NCBI GenBank assembly: GCA_039111635.1
Contig: JBCAQO010000001.1
Location: forward strand, 1-64,000
Origin: Heterobasidion occidentale
Lineage: Eukaryota > Basidiomycota > Agaricomycetes > Russulales > Bondarzewiaceae
Direction: 5' to 3'
Length of the DNA stretch: 64,000 bases
This document shows positions 45,464 through 56,745 of this stretch, piece after piece (positions within the stretch are counted from its first letter, which is position 1; every line of letters begins with the position of its first letter). The notes beneath the pieces are model-generated. The model was not told the origin of the DNA and searched no databases. It saw nothing but the letters and a program-made list of their open reading frames with translations. Position numbers and translations under genes: made by a program.

Positions 45464-47044
45464 CTACAGCACAAATAAATTAAATAGTATCTTTCGATCC
45501 TGCCCCAGTTCCTTGTACTTCGAAAGCATATCCAAAGCCTGTGCCCACCTAGCTTCTGGCGATCCATCGATGGAACGCCTTTCTTCCTTAGAGATCTCCA
45601 GTGCCCTTCGAAAGCCAAAACGTACCCATCTTACCAATCCACCAGGGCAGTATTGAGTGATTGAATACCGGCTCTCACCAGCCTGGATGGGCGTGGTTCC
45701 GTGTCTAAGGCTGCTAGAAGGTATGAGGATAGTTGAGCCTGGAGGGAATCTAATCGCAAGCCTCAAGTCCCATAGGTAAAAGTAACCGCCCTCGTCTGGA
45801 TTGAAGTCCCCAAGAGCGGTTACAGAGCAAAACCCTTGAGGAACATTAGTGCAATCATTATGGTCCAGGCATGTTGTATCAGGGCCCATGTTGAAAGTCA
45901 TCGTTGGAAAGACGCTGTTATCGAAGTTCCATCGAAGTTCCGGATGACGCTCTGTGAGCTGGCTCATGGTTGTTCTGTAGAAATCATAGGTTTTCGGCGC
46001 ATAGGCTCCGAATGCAGCTGAAAAGCCAGCCAATCAGCACATCATTAGTTTGAACCGTCAAGAGAAACTTGCCACTAGCAAAACCTGCAATCCTCTTGAT
46101 GCTCTTCTCTCCTTCAACAGGCTTTCGAGGACCCTGTTCTGGTGATCAGAATGACAAAGGTTTCCTGGTTTCTGTGACGCTCAATTAGCAGCTGTTATGC
46201 GTCAGTTCGCTCCACCTCACCTTTTGGCCGCCGCCATAAGACGGACCGACCGCCAATACCGCATAATTTCCCCTCCTATGACTTCGCCGCCCTCGCTTCA
46301 GGAACCGCTCTGACTCCAGCCGAGCAGACTCCAACGCTTCTGCTGCCTCCTTCATTGAGTTGTCCCAGCGGTCCTCTGGTCGCCGATCACCATCGTCAGA
46401 TGGTCGGCCGACAAGAGCACCAATGACAGTGCCCTGGCTATCTAGCAGTGCATAAGGCTTACTGGATGGCGATATAGACTATTAGTACAGAGATCAAGCT
46501 GTACCGATGCGAAACTCACCACCCATCCCACTCGAAAAATGAAAACCCTTGCTCTCGAAGGTCTTCATTCATCCACGGTGTCGCAGACAGGCGGCGCATT
46601 GTCTTGGCCTTGTAGGCGCCCTTCGTCACCTTGTAATTGATTGCATTGTAATCGACCTTGATAACCCCAGGCTCGCTGAATTTCGACACAAAGCTTGGCT
46701 TCTGCCGCCGGTGAACGGGCCCTGGGCTTCCTTCTCTGCCTTTCGCTTCTTGCTTCGACGGCGCTTCGAACCCTCTCGTTGCGACTCTCGAATTGGCCTC
46801 GTGATCAGAGCGTCAAGGGAGACGACAGAGCCGGTGGTCCAAGAGATAGCGGAGGTACTGCTTCCGCGAGTGAAGACGTTATGGAATCCGCCGTCTCGCC
46901 TGTAGAGTCAAGGGGTGGAGTGTCTGGCGGTGTTGAAAGAGGCGAGGAGGTAAGCGGAGACAAAGACGTCGGTGACCACGAGCCCTCGTCCTCCGCCTCT
47001 TGTGCATCAGCGAGGGTATCATCACGAGCGATCGCCTGACGCAA
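45464..47044 (-). CDS. TET/JBP-family 2-oxoglutarate Fe(II) dioxygenase-like protein
   Basis: TET/JBP enzymes oxidise methyl groups of thymine or 5-methylcytosine in DNA; mushroom genomes carry expanded sets, often linked to KDZ transposons. The last exon (from about 46021) reads AFGAYAPKTYDFYRTT, then CLDHNDCTNVPQGFCSVTAL with the H-x-D iron ligands, GDFNPDEGGYFYLWDLRLAI, FPPGSTILIPSSSLRHGTTP (distal His) and GESRYSITQYCPGGLVRWV (Arg for 2-oxoglutarate). Upstream, KSIKRIAGFAS joins across a GC-AG intron in frame. Further exons toward 47044 give a domain read as DNSMKEAAEALESARLEA plus a Ser/Pro-rich start. All catalytic residues seen are present. The exact start and the upstream exon borders are uncertain. 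Convergent with the JmjC gene. Confidence 0.75.
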
Positions 47045-47299
47045 GAGGGCACTGAACCTCAGGTTCGTCGTCAGGGCTGTCGGGAGCTCAGCAAGGGTCG
47101 AAGAATCCCTCGCTTCGACGTTTGAGCTGGAGAAGATGCGGCCAGATCGCGTCTACATGATACAGAAAAGGTTGAGCCTCAAATGTGTACACTAGAGCAG
47201 TCGGCTTACTTTGGAAGCCATGGTTTATGTAGATAATAAGCTGATGTCCTGTGGGTGGCCGATTAGCAAAGCTATTCATCAGAGAGAAGACAAAGATTG

Positions 47300-47665
47300 C
47301 TTTGGTCCTCAGTGCCCTGGTCGGACTCATCGGTACTTCCGGCAAATCTCTGAGGTAGCGCGCAGGTTCACAGCCATATGCCCTCAGTGCCCTGGTCGGA
47401 CTCATCGGCGCAACCGGCAAATCTCTGAGGTAGCGCGCAGGTTCACAGCCATATGCCCTCAGTGCCCTGGTCGGACTCATCGGCGCAACCGGCAAATCTC
47501 TGAGGTAGCGCGCAGGTTCACAGCCATATGCCCTCAGTGCCCTGGTCGGACTCATCGGCGCAACCGGCAAATCTCTGAGGTAGCGCGCAGGTTCACAGCC
47601 ATATGCCCTCAGTGCCCTGGTCGGACTCATCGGCGCAACCGGCATGCCACTGTGGCTGGAAAAAA
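47300..47665. repeat. 75-nt tandem repeat, about 4.5-5 units
   Basis: The unit includes CCCTCAGTGCCCTGGTCGG, ACTCATCGGCGCAACCGGC and GTAGCGCGCAGGTTCACAGCC. Because 75 is a multiple of three, long ORFs stay open on both strands (25-residue repeats), so they are not evidence of coding. A single inverted match to the first part of the unit lies at about 50335-50368. Confidence 0.9.
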
Positions 47666-47669
47666 CAAA

Positions 47670-48040
47670 CGGATCTAGGTAGACAACCACATTACCTGCA
47701 AATGAAATACAACAATGGTGGCTAGCAGCGTCGTTCGTGGTCGTGGTCGTCGACAGTGGCTGGTGGGAGTCGCGTCGTCTCCGTCGACAAGTTGGTGGAT
47801 GGAGACAAGGTTGGTTAGAAGCTGACCAACTTCAACAGCACGCGCCTGTGGCTGAACATAGGCGTCAATCTTCAAATCGAGATTACTAAGCCGGTTATCA
47901 TCATGTAAAACATCAGTCGACAACTTATCGTATCATAGCCCAACAAACGGCTGAAACAGAGATGGAAGGTGATATTCAATCTATAGGGTAGTTATCTATA
48001 CTCGCCCCCAAGGATGAACATCAGCATGGTTCACCTTTCC
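47670..48040. other. Right inner flank of the island, no supported gene
   Basis: No motif or repeat recognised. The array of the right arm begins to be recognisable near 48060. Confidence 0.35.
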
Positions 48041-48049
48041 CTCGCTACT

Positions 48050-49285
48050 ACTCCATTCGTTGTTGCCTCCTCCTCACCCGAGTCATCTCCGACATCTGGG
48101 CTCTGTAAACCCCGAGTGACTGCAGAACAGTGTGAGCTCACAATTTGATTCAACACCAAGTCGTCTGCGACGTACTTACCCTATAAATCTACCCCGAGTC
48201 GCTTGAGGCGTCCTTACCTTGTAAAAACCCGAGCCGTCTGAGAGGCCCTTACCCTGTAAGCCAGACCCGAGTCGTCTGCGACGTCCTGATCCGAGTCGTC
48301 TGCGACGTCGGCTCTCTGTGAACCCTCGGTGATGGCAGGACAGGTGAGCAGGAATTTGGTTGAGCAACAAGTCGTCTCAGACGTCCTTACCCGGTAAGCC
48401 AGACCCGAGTCGTCTGCGACGTCCTGACCCGAGTCGTCTGCGACGTCGGCTCTCTGTGAACCCTGGGTGATGACAGAACAGGTGAGCAAGAATTTGGTTG
48501 AGTAACGAGTCGTCTCTGACGTCCTTACCCGTAAGCAAGACCCGAGTCGTCTGCGACGTCCTGACCCGAGTCGTCTGCGACGTCGGCTCTCTGTGAACCC
48601 TGGGTGATGACAGAACAGGTGAGCAAGAATTTGGTTGAGTAACGAGTCGTCTCTGACGTCCTTACCCGGTAAGCAAGACCCGAGTCGTCTGCGACGTCCT
48701 GACCCGAGTCGTCTGCGACGTCGGATCTCTGTGAACCCTGGGTGATGACAGAACAGGTGAGCAAGAATTTGGTTGAGTAACGAGTCGTCTCTGACGTCCT
48801 TACCCGGTAAGCAAGACCCGAGTCGTCTGCGACGTCCTGATCCGAGTCGTCTGCGACGTCGGCTCTCTGTGAGCCCTGGGTGATGGAAGAACAGGTGAGC
48901 AGGCATTTTGTTCAGCAAGAAGTCCGCTCAGACGTCCTTACCCGGTAAGCCAGACCCAAGTCGTCTGCGACGTCTTTGCCCTGTAAGTAAGCCTGCGCGA
49001 GTCGTCTGCGACGTCCTGACCCGAGTCGTCTGCGACGTCGACCCTCTGTGAAGCCTGGGTGATGAAAGAACAGCGTGAGCAAGACTTTGGTTCGGCAGCA
49101 AGTTGTCTGGGACATCCTTACCCGGTAAGCTAGACCCGAGTCGTCTGCGACGTCCGCGCTTTGTAAACCCTGGGTGACTTCAGAAGACTGTCAGCTCACA
49201 CATTGATTTAGCACCAAGTCGTTTGTGTTGTCCTTACACTCTAAGTCTAACCCGAGTCGTCCGAGTCGTCCTTACAATGCTGAAT
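48050..49285 (-). repeat. Right-arm array of exon/intron-like 138-nt units (inverted copy of the left array)
   Basis: About eight units on the minus strand. The first candidate exon, 49169-49122 (48 nt), reads GLQSADVADDSGLAYR, nearly the same as the first exon of the left array. Later units keep GTAAGG donors and CACCC-AG acceptors with 72-nt exons (for example around 48720-48790). The left end near 48060-48240 is decayed. Confidence 0.8.
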
Positions 49286-49334
49286 ACAATGAATTTTAAT
49301 CGTAGTAGAGCAGAGGCAGAGGGTGAGCCAGTCG

Positions 49335-49586
49335 TCACCCAAGCTCGCTCACAGTGTCTTGTGGAGCATCGCGATAGGACCGGCGATGTGTGCCCATGAG
49401 TCGATGCGTCGATGCGGCACCCTCACGTCTGAAAGACGGAGGGGGGAACTTCACGCCCGAGGGGCGGAAATGGCCAGCGACGACGACAAGCAGGATGAGA
49501 GTGAAACTGATGGAAGAGATATTCAGCACGAGCAGCAAATAAATCAACAATCGATGTACTTACCTTGAGGCAGTTCCAAGAATCAT
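49335..49586 (-). CDS. Small predicted secreted protein, right-arm copy
   Basis: Exon 1 is 49586-49564 (23 nt, MILGTAS...), the intron 49563-49507 (57 nt), exon 2 49506-49353 up to a GTGAGC donor, or to the stop at 49335. All sizes equal those of the left-arm copy. The signal-peptide-like start reads FTLILLVVVAG, and everything from HFRPSGVKFPPPS to the end is identical to the left copy, whereas the intron has several differences. This bias toward exon conservation favours a real gene. Function unknown; probably the head of the repeat-peptide precursor. Confidence 0.55.
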
Positions 49587-49589
49587 AGG

Positions 49590-50340
49590 CGAAGTTTGAG
49601 GTTGATGGATGCGGTGTGGTTGTGGACGGAGCGAGGATGAATCAGCGCCCGTCGACTCGGCAAGATTGTGATCGCGTCGCACGTCACAGAACGTGACCGT
49701 GTCGCGGCGACGCTCTGCCCACCTCCTTATCCTGCCTCAGTCCCACCCACCTCCTCCATGTCCTGCCCCATGTCGCTCGTCGTCGCTCCACGCTCTCCCC
49801 GACAGTCTCTTATCGCTTCAACTTATAGCTGTTGCAGCTAGGATCTTTCTCATCGGTAAGTAAGCTCAGGTATATCTCCTTGGACTTTCAATCTCATGTT
49901 CACTTAGCAGCAGACGACCTACCCACGCACGCGCATCCCTCCCTCTTTCCCCTAGTTCTCTTGGGAATTTCCGCCTTTCAGGCGTGAAAACACAGCTCCG
50001 TCCTTCGGACGTGAGCTGCCTTTGACGAACGACCGGCTCACCGACCCACGCACCCGGCGGAAGACCAGGACGAGGACGATGGACTCCAGCGGCGGATAGG
50101 GGGAACAGACCCGCACGTTTTCTGAGGATGCAGGTACGTCGCCATTCATGCCAATCCTTCCCGAGATGCGCGCCTCCATAAATCTCATCCCTGCCCGAAC
50201 AGCCGAAGAGGCGCGTCCTCCCTTCCACTGGCGACCCTCAAGCTCGTGTGGAAATCATCCGCATGCCGTGGACGTCGCGGCCGACACGGATTTCACAGAC
50301 GGCGCGAACGACGCATGCATGGGATGCCAAATGCTCCGAT
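49590..50340 (+). pseudogene. Outer part of the right arm with outward-facing relic
   Basis: 49795-49858 has a hydrophobic frame (LQLIAVAARIFLI) before a GTAAGT donor. 49970-50040 reads FRLSGVKTQLRPSDVS, resembling the FRPSGVK part of the small secreted protein. This matches inverted 35395-35470. It looks like a diverged, outward-facing copy. The rest up to 50340 is unrecognised. Confidence 0.35.
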
Positions 50341-51188
50341 GAGTCCGACCAGGGCACTGAGGGCAGATGGCTGCACACCATGGTCGGTCTCGTTCGTCTG
50401 CGTCTTCTCAAGTGGCCCGCGTCGCCCTTTGTCAACAGCCTCCGCTTGTGTGTTGGCCTTGCTGCTCCCGCGGCGTCTCCGCACGACCTGCGAGTCGCTC
50501 CGATCTTTCAGCGCATTGTCCCACCTCCCACCCCTCTGCGACAGACCCCTTGTCATCAGAGAAGCTCAATGCCGGTGAGTTCATTTATTTTTCGCCGCTC
50601 AAAATCGAGCTAACATAACAACAGGATATAGCCATGGGCCTGTGGCTCAAAGGGATGGACAACATGCGGGCGCGTGCTGTGGGCTCGAGCTCAGGACGGG
50701 CGTCATAGATGTGGGAGCGACGGTCACCACCTAATCCTACCAGGTGCGGCACACGGCCTGCCACGCTGAGCCCCGACCTGCAGGCGGGCGCGATGGGAAG
50801 CGGGGGTTACGAGTATGACGCGTCCACGATGCCTCTGAAGTCCTCGAGGCATGTCTGCGCGGAGTGGGTCTCGCCTCGAGTACGGTGCGAGGCGAGGATT
50901 CGTAGGTAAGTACCTTACGTCGCCCTTTCACGGAGTCTAACCTTATCTTTATGAATGAATAGAAACATGAAAGACTCGTGGCTTGAGCGATATAAAACAC
51001 CTCGCATGGCGCGGCCGTTCGACCCTGATGGCTCGACGCATCAACAGATCGGCAATGCGAAGGTTCGAGGGAGCCTTTATCGAATTCCAGAGCGGCGTCA
51101 AGTCTGGCAAGGAAGACGCCCCACAGATGAGGCGAGGGCTATATAATCGCCATCGCGCCAGCCGGTATCTCCTCAGTCCCCACTCGCC

Positions 51189-51815
51189 ATGTACTCAATT
51201 TCCAACCTTGACCCCACGCCCCGACGTCTGGCAGCGATGTCGGCGTCGCCTGGGCTAATTGCCGAGCAAAAGAGCAAAAGTTCACCACAATATCTATCCG
51301 ACAACCCTTCCGAGGACACCCGTGGCCTCGATCTTCACAGTTCACAAGTAGACACCGATTGGGAAAAGCGTGTCAAGTTTGAGAAGAGGGTGAGATGGGT
51401 GCGGTTCATGTTGTGGACCGGCGTGAGTGCTTTAGCCCCTTCATTGCGTGCGATGCTGACCAGTTGGCATTAGACTGGTAGGATACCCGAGATCTTTGTC
51501 TTCGAGGCCCAGCAGGGCTGCTTTGCGCCTGGTATGCAACGCGGGGTGCGGGACACGATGATGAAAAACGGGGGGGATGTCCGATGGACTCAATGGAACC
51601 GGACAAGGTGCGAATGGGGCGAAGCACTGACGATGAACTCGGTCCTGACCTTGGAACGGGGCGAGCATACCGTCCTGGGGCGGCTGGAGGGAGCGACCCA
51701 ATGCCAGGACTTGGGTAAAGCCATCCAGTGGGCAGATGTGTCGTTGGTGGGCCCCGCGGAGGGTGCCTCGTCGGACCAGGACAAAGTGGCAGACATGGCC
51801 TCCACTCCGGAGTAG
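51189..51815 (+). CDS. Orphan two-exon gene
   Basis: Exon 1 is 51189-51422 and exon 2 51474-51815, joined in phase 0 across a 51-nt GT-AG intron (51423-51473). The product is about 190 aa and starts MYSISNLDPTPRRLAAMSAS. It has a basic stretch (KRVKFEKRVRWVRFMLW) and a second half with PEIFVFEAQQGCFAPGMQRG. No family recognised. Further 5' exons in 50700-51180 are possible but not supported. Its 3' flank (51898-51990) is shared with the next gene's 3' flank (53402-53490). Confidence 0.5.
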
Positions 51816-52079
51816 GGAGGCACAGTGAGAGTCACCAGAAGATTCGGGCTCCAGCAGAGACTTTCGGACCAGGCCTGTTTATGTATCCTCTCATTTTCTG
51901 TCATGTTGTCTTCGTTACTACTGCTCTCGATCGTGTGTTAGTTCTTTCTTGCGACCGCTGTCGTGTTCTCCTTATTGGTACTGCAAACATGACTTGATTG
52001 ATTGGTGTGGACGTTGAACAAGGATTCTTGAGCGCTAACGATACGACAAATACAAAGGTGTGAGCTCATTAGATTCCAC

Positions 52080-52215
52080 AGTCCACCACAGACGACTAGG
52101 GCCAGGCCTACAGAGAGCCGACGTCGCAGACGACTAAGGCCAGGCCTACAGATCGCGGACATCGCAGATGACTCGGGTTGGGCTTATGGGGTAAGAATGT
52201 CTCAGACGACTTGTT
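52080..52215 (+). repeat. Short decayed piece of the repeat-peptide array
   Basis: Contains GCCGACGTCGCAGACGACTAAGG-type subrepeats, a stop-bearing exon-like stretch and GGGGTAAGAATGTCTCAGACGACTTG, matching the donor side of the array units. It lies outside the right arm, on the + strand. Confidence 0.7.
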
Positions 52216-52432
52216 CCTCAACCCATGTATTAGCTCACAACGTTTCATGGCACGGGAAATGGGACGGCTCAGATGCAGAGCCATGTTTGGACAAGGCGCT
52301 ATGGCATGAAAGTTCATGCGGAAACAGTACGTCCTCAGCCTATGTCAAGTAAACAACTTTTCAAATTTGCTGATGCATTTCAGTAGGTATTTACATGTTG
52401 CGTGAACAAAATATCAGAACTCCAGGTATAAT

Positions 52433-53364
52433 GTGCGCGACATTGGAAAACGACACGCAACAGACCTCACAAGTCTTGCTCGAGCAATCGTGTTCTCCAA
52501 TATTTTTCGCAGAAGACCACCTTTGCTTCTCCGTATTCCAGTGCGCCCATACTCTGCCGCATCCTCGCCACCACCAACTCTAGACTCGGGTGAGCAAGTC
52601 ATCTACCACAAGCTCACCGAACGGTTCAAGCTCTTCGAGCTGCTCGTCTTTCACCGCCTCTTGAACACAAACTCAATATTCGTCGAACGCGGCGGTAGAA
52701 GGTACAACTCAAACGAGCCACCAAAAGGTAGGTGTTGAAGCCGAATCAGTCAGTGTTGCACAACGACGACGGACGTCTTCGTCGGTTTGAACATCTGTAG
52801 GTCTCACCACTGTCGCTTGCATGTCGAGACGAGCTCGCGAGGCGGCTCTTTTTATGGATGTAAGTTTTCTCTAGATCTAATACGATGATGTACTAACGAT
52901 ACAACGTTGTATTACTGCGAAAAAGGGGCCGCAAGAACCGTACACCGACCCTCGGCTGTGGTGGGCGCACCCGTCGCAATACAGCAGACAATTAATCAAA
53001 AAAAGAGAAATCGAACAGACTGTACTGGAGTTTTTTCGGTACTTGGCGGGAAGGGGAGTAGTAGGGGCAAGCGAGGTCGTGATTAAGTAAGTTCTGTTGT
53101 TGACTACGTTGTGTTGGCGATACTGATCTTACTAGCTCAACTAAGCACCAATCGTACCCGCGCCGCAAGCAAGGGCGCGAGCCGTCCCACCACCACAAGC
53201 GTGCGCACAAGTATTTTGACCGCCGCGACCATGTGCAAGTTGCCGTGTACGGAAGCGACGGTGAGGGATGGAGTGTGTTATCCCCAAAAGGTGTGTTATG
53301 GCGGGAGCTCCATATCCCAGAAGATCGAGAGGAGTGGGACGTTGTCGTGTTCTTGGAGGGTTAA
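52433..53364 (+). CDS. Orphan four-exon gene, possibly mitochondrial
   Basis: Exons 52433-52727, 52801-52859, 52926-53086 and 53136-53364 join in frame through three short GT-AG introns (73, 66 and 49 nt) and total 744 nt (247 aa plus stop). The N-terminus is basic with no acidic cluster and has RIPVRPYSAAS, like a mitochondrial targeting peptide with its cleavage region. Later pieces: SGEQVIYHKLTERFKLFELL, MSRRAREAALFMDGPQEPY, LIKKREIEQTVLEFFRYLAG, HKRAHKYFDRRDHVQVAVYG, REEWDVVVFLEG. No family recognised; a resemblance of one 20-residue stretch to BolA proteins is too weak to use. Four exons in agreement make a real gene likely. Confidence 0.55.
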
Positions 53365-54110
53365 AAATAGCGTGTCCGGCTTGAGAGTGGTTTGTACTCA
53401 TTGCTGTCGTGTTGTCTTCATTGCTACTGCTCTCATTCTTGTATCACTTATTTCTTGTGACCGCTGTTGTATTCTCTAGGTTGGTACTGCATTAGTTCAG
53501 CAGACTGGGGGACGGTAACAACTCACCAGGTACATTTTGAGGTTTTTCGTGCGAGCACGGATCCAATCGTCAATCGGGGGACTAAGACACACGGGCCCAA
53601 GATTGAGCACCGGGAATGTAAACAGTGCGTGTTCCATATCCACTGAACCACTTTTCTGATGGCAATTTGGTTACATAGCATTGGCAGCACGCTTCGGGAT
53701 GTGTACGGCTGGCATCTAGGGATGTTCAGGGGGGCATGAATCGGCTGGTCCGTCGTCTTTTTGTTTTTGTTTCGCTTGTGAGTCTTTCATCACTCGTGGC
53801 TGGTTCGTTCTGCTTCGTTGATGGTGTCCTATGTCATGTCAGTGCTTTCTTGGATCTCGTTAGTGCTGTGTATTGAAATATAGACCCTGCTCGTCGGTCG
53901 TTCCGAGCTTCGCTGGTGAGTGCTTTTAATGCATATTACTCACCGGATCTCACTCATTGATGCTGTCATATGGTATATTACACCTCTAATATCTCTCGCT
54001 TCTTTTTTTTACTCTCTGAGATGTTCTTGCTTTTTGTCAGTGATGCAGAGTCTGCGTGTCTATTGTCCGCATCCCGCATCCTTGTATGGATGGTCAGGCA
54101 CGTCGATGAC
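53365..54110. other. Intergenic stretch
   Basis: 53402-53490 is a copy of 51898-51990 (TGTTGTCTTC, CTACTGCTCTC, TTCTTG-GACCGCTGT), probably a shared 3' flank or small repeat. Nothing else supported. Confidence 0.4.
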
Positions 54111-54119
54111 ACATTCTCT

Positions 54120-55990
54120 AGAGTTGTGGGCCGTCTGTGACGGCCGCATGTTGCCTGTGATGGCTGCTAGTCGTCTGTGATGGCCACATGCTCGATCTGT
54201 TGTCTGAGCACCTTGCCCGTTGTCTTTGACAGACGCATAGTATCTAAGAGGGCTGCATGTCGTCTGAGATGGCTACCAGCTGTCTGAGACGGTCGCAAGT
54301 CACCTGTGATAGCTGCCAGTCGTCTGCGACACCCATATGGGCCGTCTGTTGTCTGAGCACCTCTGTGACATCTGCATACTATCTCAGACGGCCACATCTC
54401 ACCTGTGACGGCTGCGTACTGTCTGAGATGGCTGCATATCGTCTGAGATGCCTGCCGGTTGTCTGTGATGCCCGCCGGTTTTCTGTGATGGCTGCATGTT
54501 GCCTGCAATAGCTGCCGGTCGTCTGCAACAGCCTCATAGTCCGTCTGTTGTCTGAGCACCTCGCTGGTTGTCTGCGACGGCCGCGTAATATCTAACACGG
54601 CTGCATGTTGTCTGAGATGACTGGCAGTCATCTGCGATGGCTGCATAGTGTCTGAGACATCTGCATGTCGTCTGAGATGCACGTAGGTCGTCAGTGACGA
54701 CCTCATCCTGCCTGCAATGAATGCCGGTCGTCTGAGACATCTGCGTGTCGTCTGCCACGGCCGCACACTGTCTGAGACGTCTGCGTGTAGTTAAAGAAGC
54801 CGGTTGTCTGCGGCGGCAGTATGCTGTCTCAGACGTCTGTGTGCCATTAGAGCAGCAGGTCGTCTGCGACGGCCGCACACTGCCTCAGACTTCTGCGTGT
54901 CGTCAGAGAAGCAGGTCGTCTGCAGCGGCTGCGCACTGTCTCAGACGTCCACGTGTCGTCTGAGATGCAGGCAGGTGCCCAATGCATTCATGGCCACCGG
55001 CAGACGTGACCTGCCTATAGGGCGTCTCCGTCGTCAGTGACGGCCTCATCCTGCCTGTAATGACTGCCGGTCGTCTGAGATGTCTGGGTGTCGTCTGAGA
55101 CGGCCGCACACTGTCTCAGACGTCTGCGTGTCGTTAGAGAAGCAGGTCGTCTGCGACGGCCGCACACCGTCTCAGACGTCTGTGTATCGTTAGAGAAGCA
55201 GGTCATCTACAGTGGCCAAATATTGTCTCAGACATCCGCGTGTCGTCTGAGATGCAGGCAGATCGTCAGTGACGGTCTCATCCTGCCTGCAATGACTGCC
55301 GGTCATCTGAGACGTTCGCGTGTCGTCTCAGATGCACACAGGTCGTCAGTGACGACCGCATCCTGCCTGCAACAACTACCAGTCGTCTGAGACATCCGCG
55401 TGTCATCTTAGACGTCCCTGTGTTGTCTGAGATGCATGCAGGTTGTCTGTGACGGCTGCACACTGTCTCAGACGTCCGCGTGTCATCTGAGATGCAGGCA
55501 GGTCGTCAGTGACGACCTCATCCTTCCTGCAATGACTGCTGGTCATCTGGGACATCCGCGTGTCGTCTGAGATACACGCAGGTCGTCTTCGAGGGCTGCA
55601 CACTGTTTTAGACGTCCGCATGTTGCATGAGATGCACGCAGGTCGTCTGAAATGACTTCCGGTCATCTGAGACGTCCGCGTTTTGTCTACGACGTCCCCA
55701 TGTCGTCTGACATGCACGTAGGTTGTCTCCGACAGCTGCACACTATATGAGATGTCTGCCAGTTGTCTAAGACATCTGCATGTCGTATGACGGCTGCACG
55801 CTGTGTTGAGATGCACACAGGTTGTCTGCGAGGGCCGCACACTGTATAAGATGTCTGCCAGTCATCTAAGATGTCCGAGTGTCATCTGAGATGCACACAA
55901 CTTGTCTGCAACAGCCACACACTAACTGATGTCCACATGTCATCTGAAATGCATGCAGATGGTCTGTATAGTGTCCGAGACAGTTGCATG
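54120..55990. repeat. Degenerate GTCGTCTGAGAC minisatellite
   Basis: Imperfect short units such as CGTCTGAGATGGCTGCATG and CTGTCTCAGACGTCTGCGTG. The parts TCTGAGAC and GTCTCAGA are mutually complementary, so units alternate in orientation. ORFs through the array are artefacts. Confidence 0.85.
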
Positions 55991-55994
55991 TTGT

Positions 55995-56745
55995 CTGAGA
56001 TAGCTACCTTGCCTGCCTCCTTGCCTGCCTCCTTGCCTGCCTCCTCATGTGCCTCCTCATGTGCCTCCTCATGTGCCTCCTCACGTGCCTTCTCACGTGC
56101 CTCCTCACGTGCCTCCTCATGTGCCTTTTCGGATGCCTCCTCGCCTGCCTCCTCACGTGCCTCCTCACGTGCCTTCTCACCTGACTCCTCACCTGCCTTC
56201 TCACCTGACTCCTCACCTAGTCTCTCACTTGGCTCCTCACCTGGCCTCTCACCTAGCCTCTCACCTGGTCTCTCACCTGCCTCCTTACCTGGCCTCTCAC
56301 CTAGCCTCTCGCCTGCCTCCTCACCTAGCCTCTCACCTGGCCTCTCACCTGCCTCCTCACCTGGCCTCTCGCCTGCCTCCTCACCTAGCCTCTCACCTGC
56401 CTCCTCACCTGGCCTCTCACCTGGCCTCTCACCTGGCCTCTCGCCTGCCTCCTCACCTAGCCTCTCACCTGCCTCCTCACCTGGCCTCTCACCTGCCTCC
56501 TCACCTAGCCTCTCACCTGCCTCCTCACCTGGCCTCTCACCTGCCTCCTCACCTGGCCTCTCGCCTGCCTCCTCACCTAGCCTCTCACCTGCCTCCTCAC
56601 CTAGCCTCTCACCTGCCTCCTCACCTGGCCTCTCACCTGCCTCCTCACCTAGCCCCTCACCTAGCCTCTCACCTAGCTCCTCACCTACCTAACATCTCGG
56701 ATTTTTTTCGTCTCACCTACCATCCGCCTACCACCTCTTATAACC
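55995..56745. repeat. CCTCACCTGG minisatellite, long array, with the same tail as at 6.5 kb
   Basis: Units shift from CTCATGTGCC/CTCACGTGCC to CTCACCTGGCC/CTCACCTAGCC. The last part (CTAGCTCCTCACCTACC, ACATCTCGG, T run, CACCTCTTATAACC) is the same tail as at 6535-6610 and 6690-6750. It joins the dispersed element directly after ATAACC. Confidence 0.9.

Noticed and set aside
47088..47690. 200-aa and 155-aa ORFs on opposite strands through the 75-nt repeat
   Set aside because: Both are open only because 75 is a multiple of three; neither has flanking coding sequence or a known motif.
52570..52640. BolA-like domain in the orphan gene
   Set aside because: Only SGEQVIYHKLTERFK looks like BolA; the invariant part after it is absent and the correct splice leads elsewhere.
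54120..56745. CRISPR array or protein-coding repeats in the 54-57 kb minisatellites
   Set aside because: Eukaryotic context, no spacers of unique sequence, and degenerate tandem units; ORFs such as 55871-56692 are low-complexity Ser/Pro repeats.
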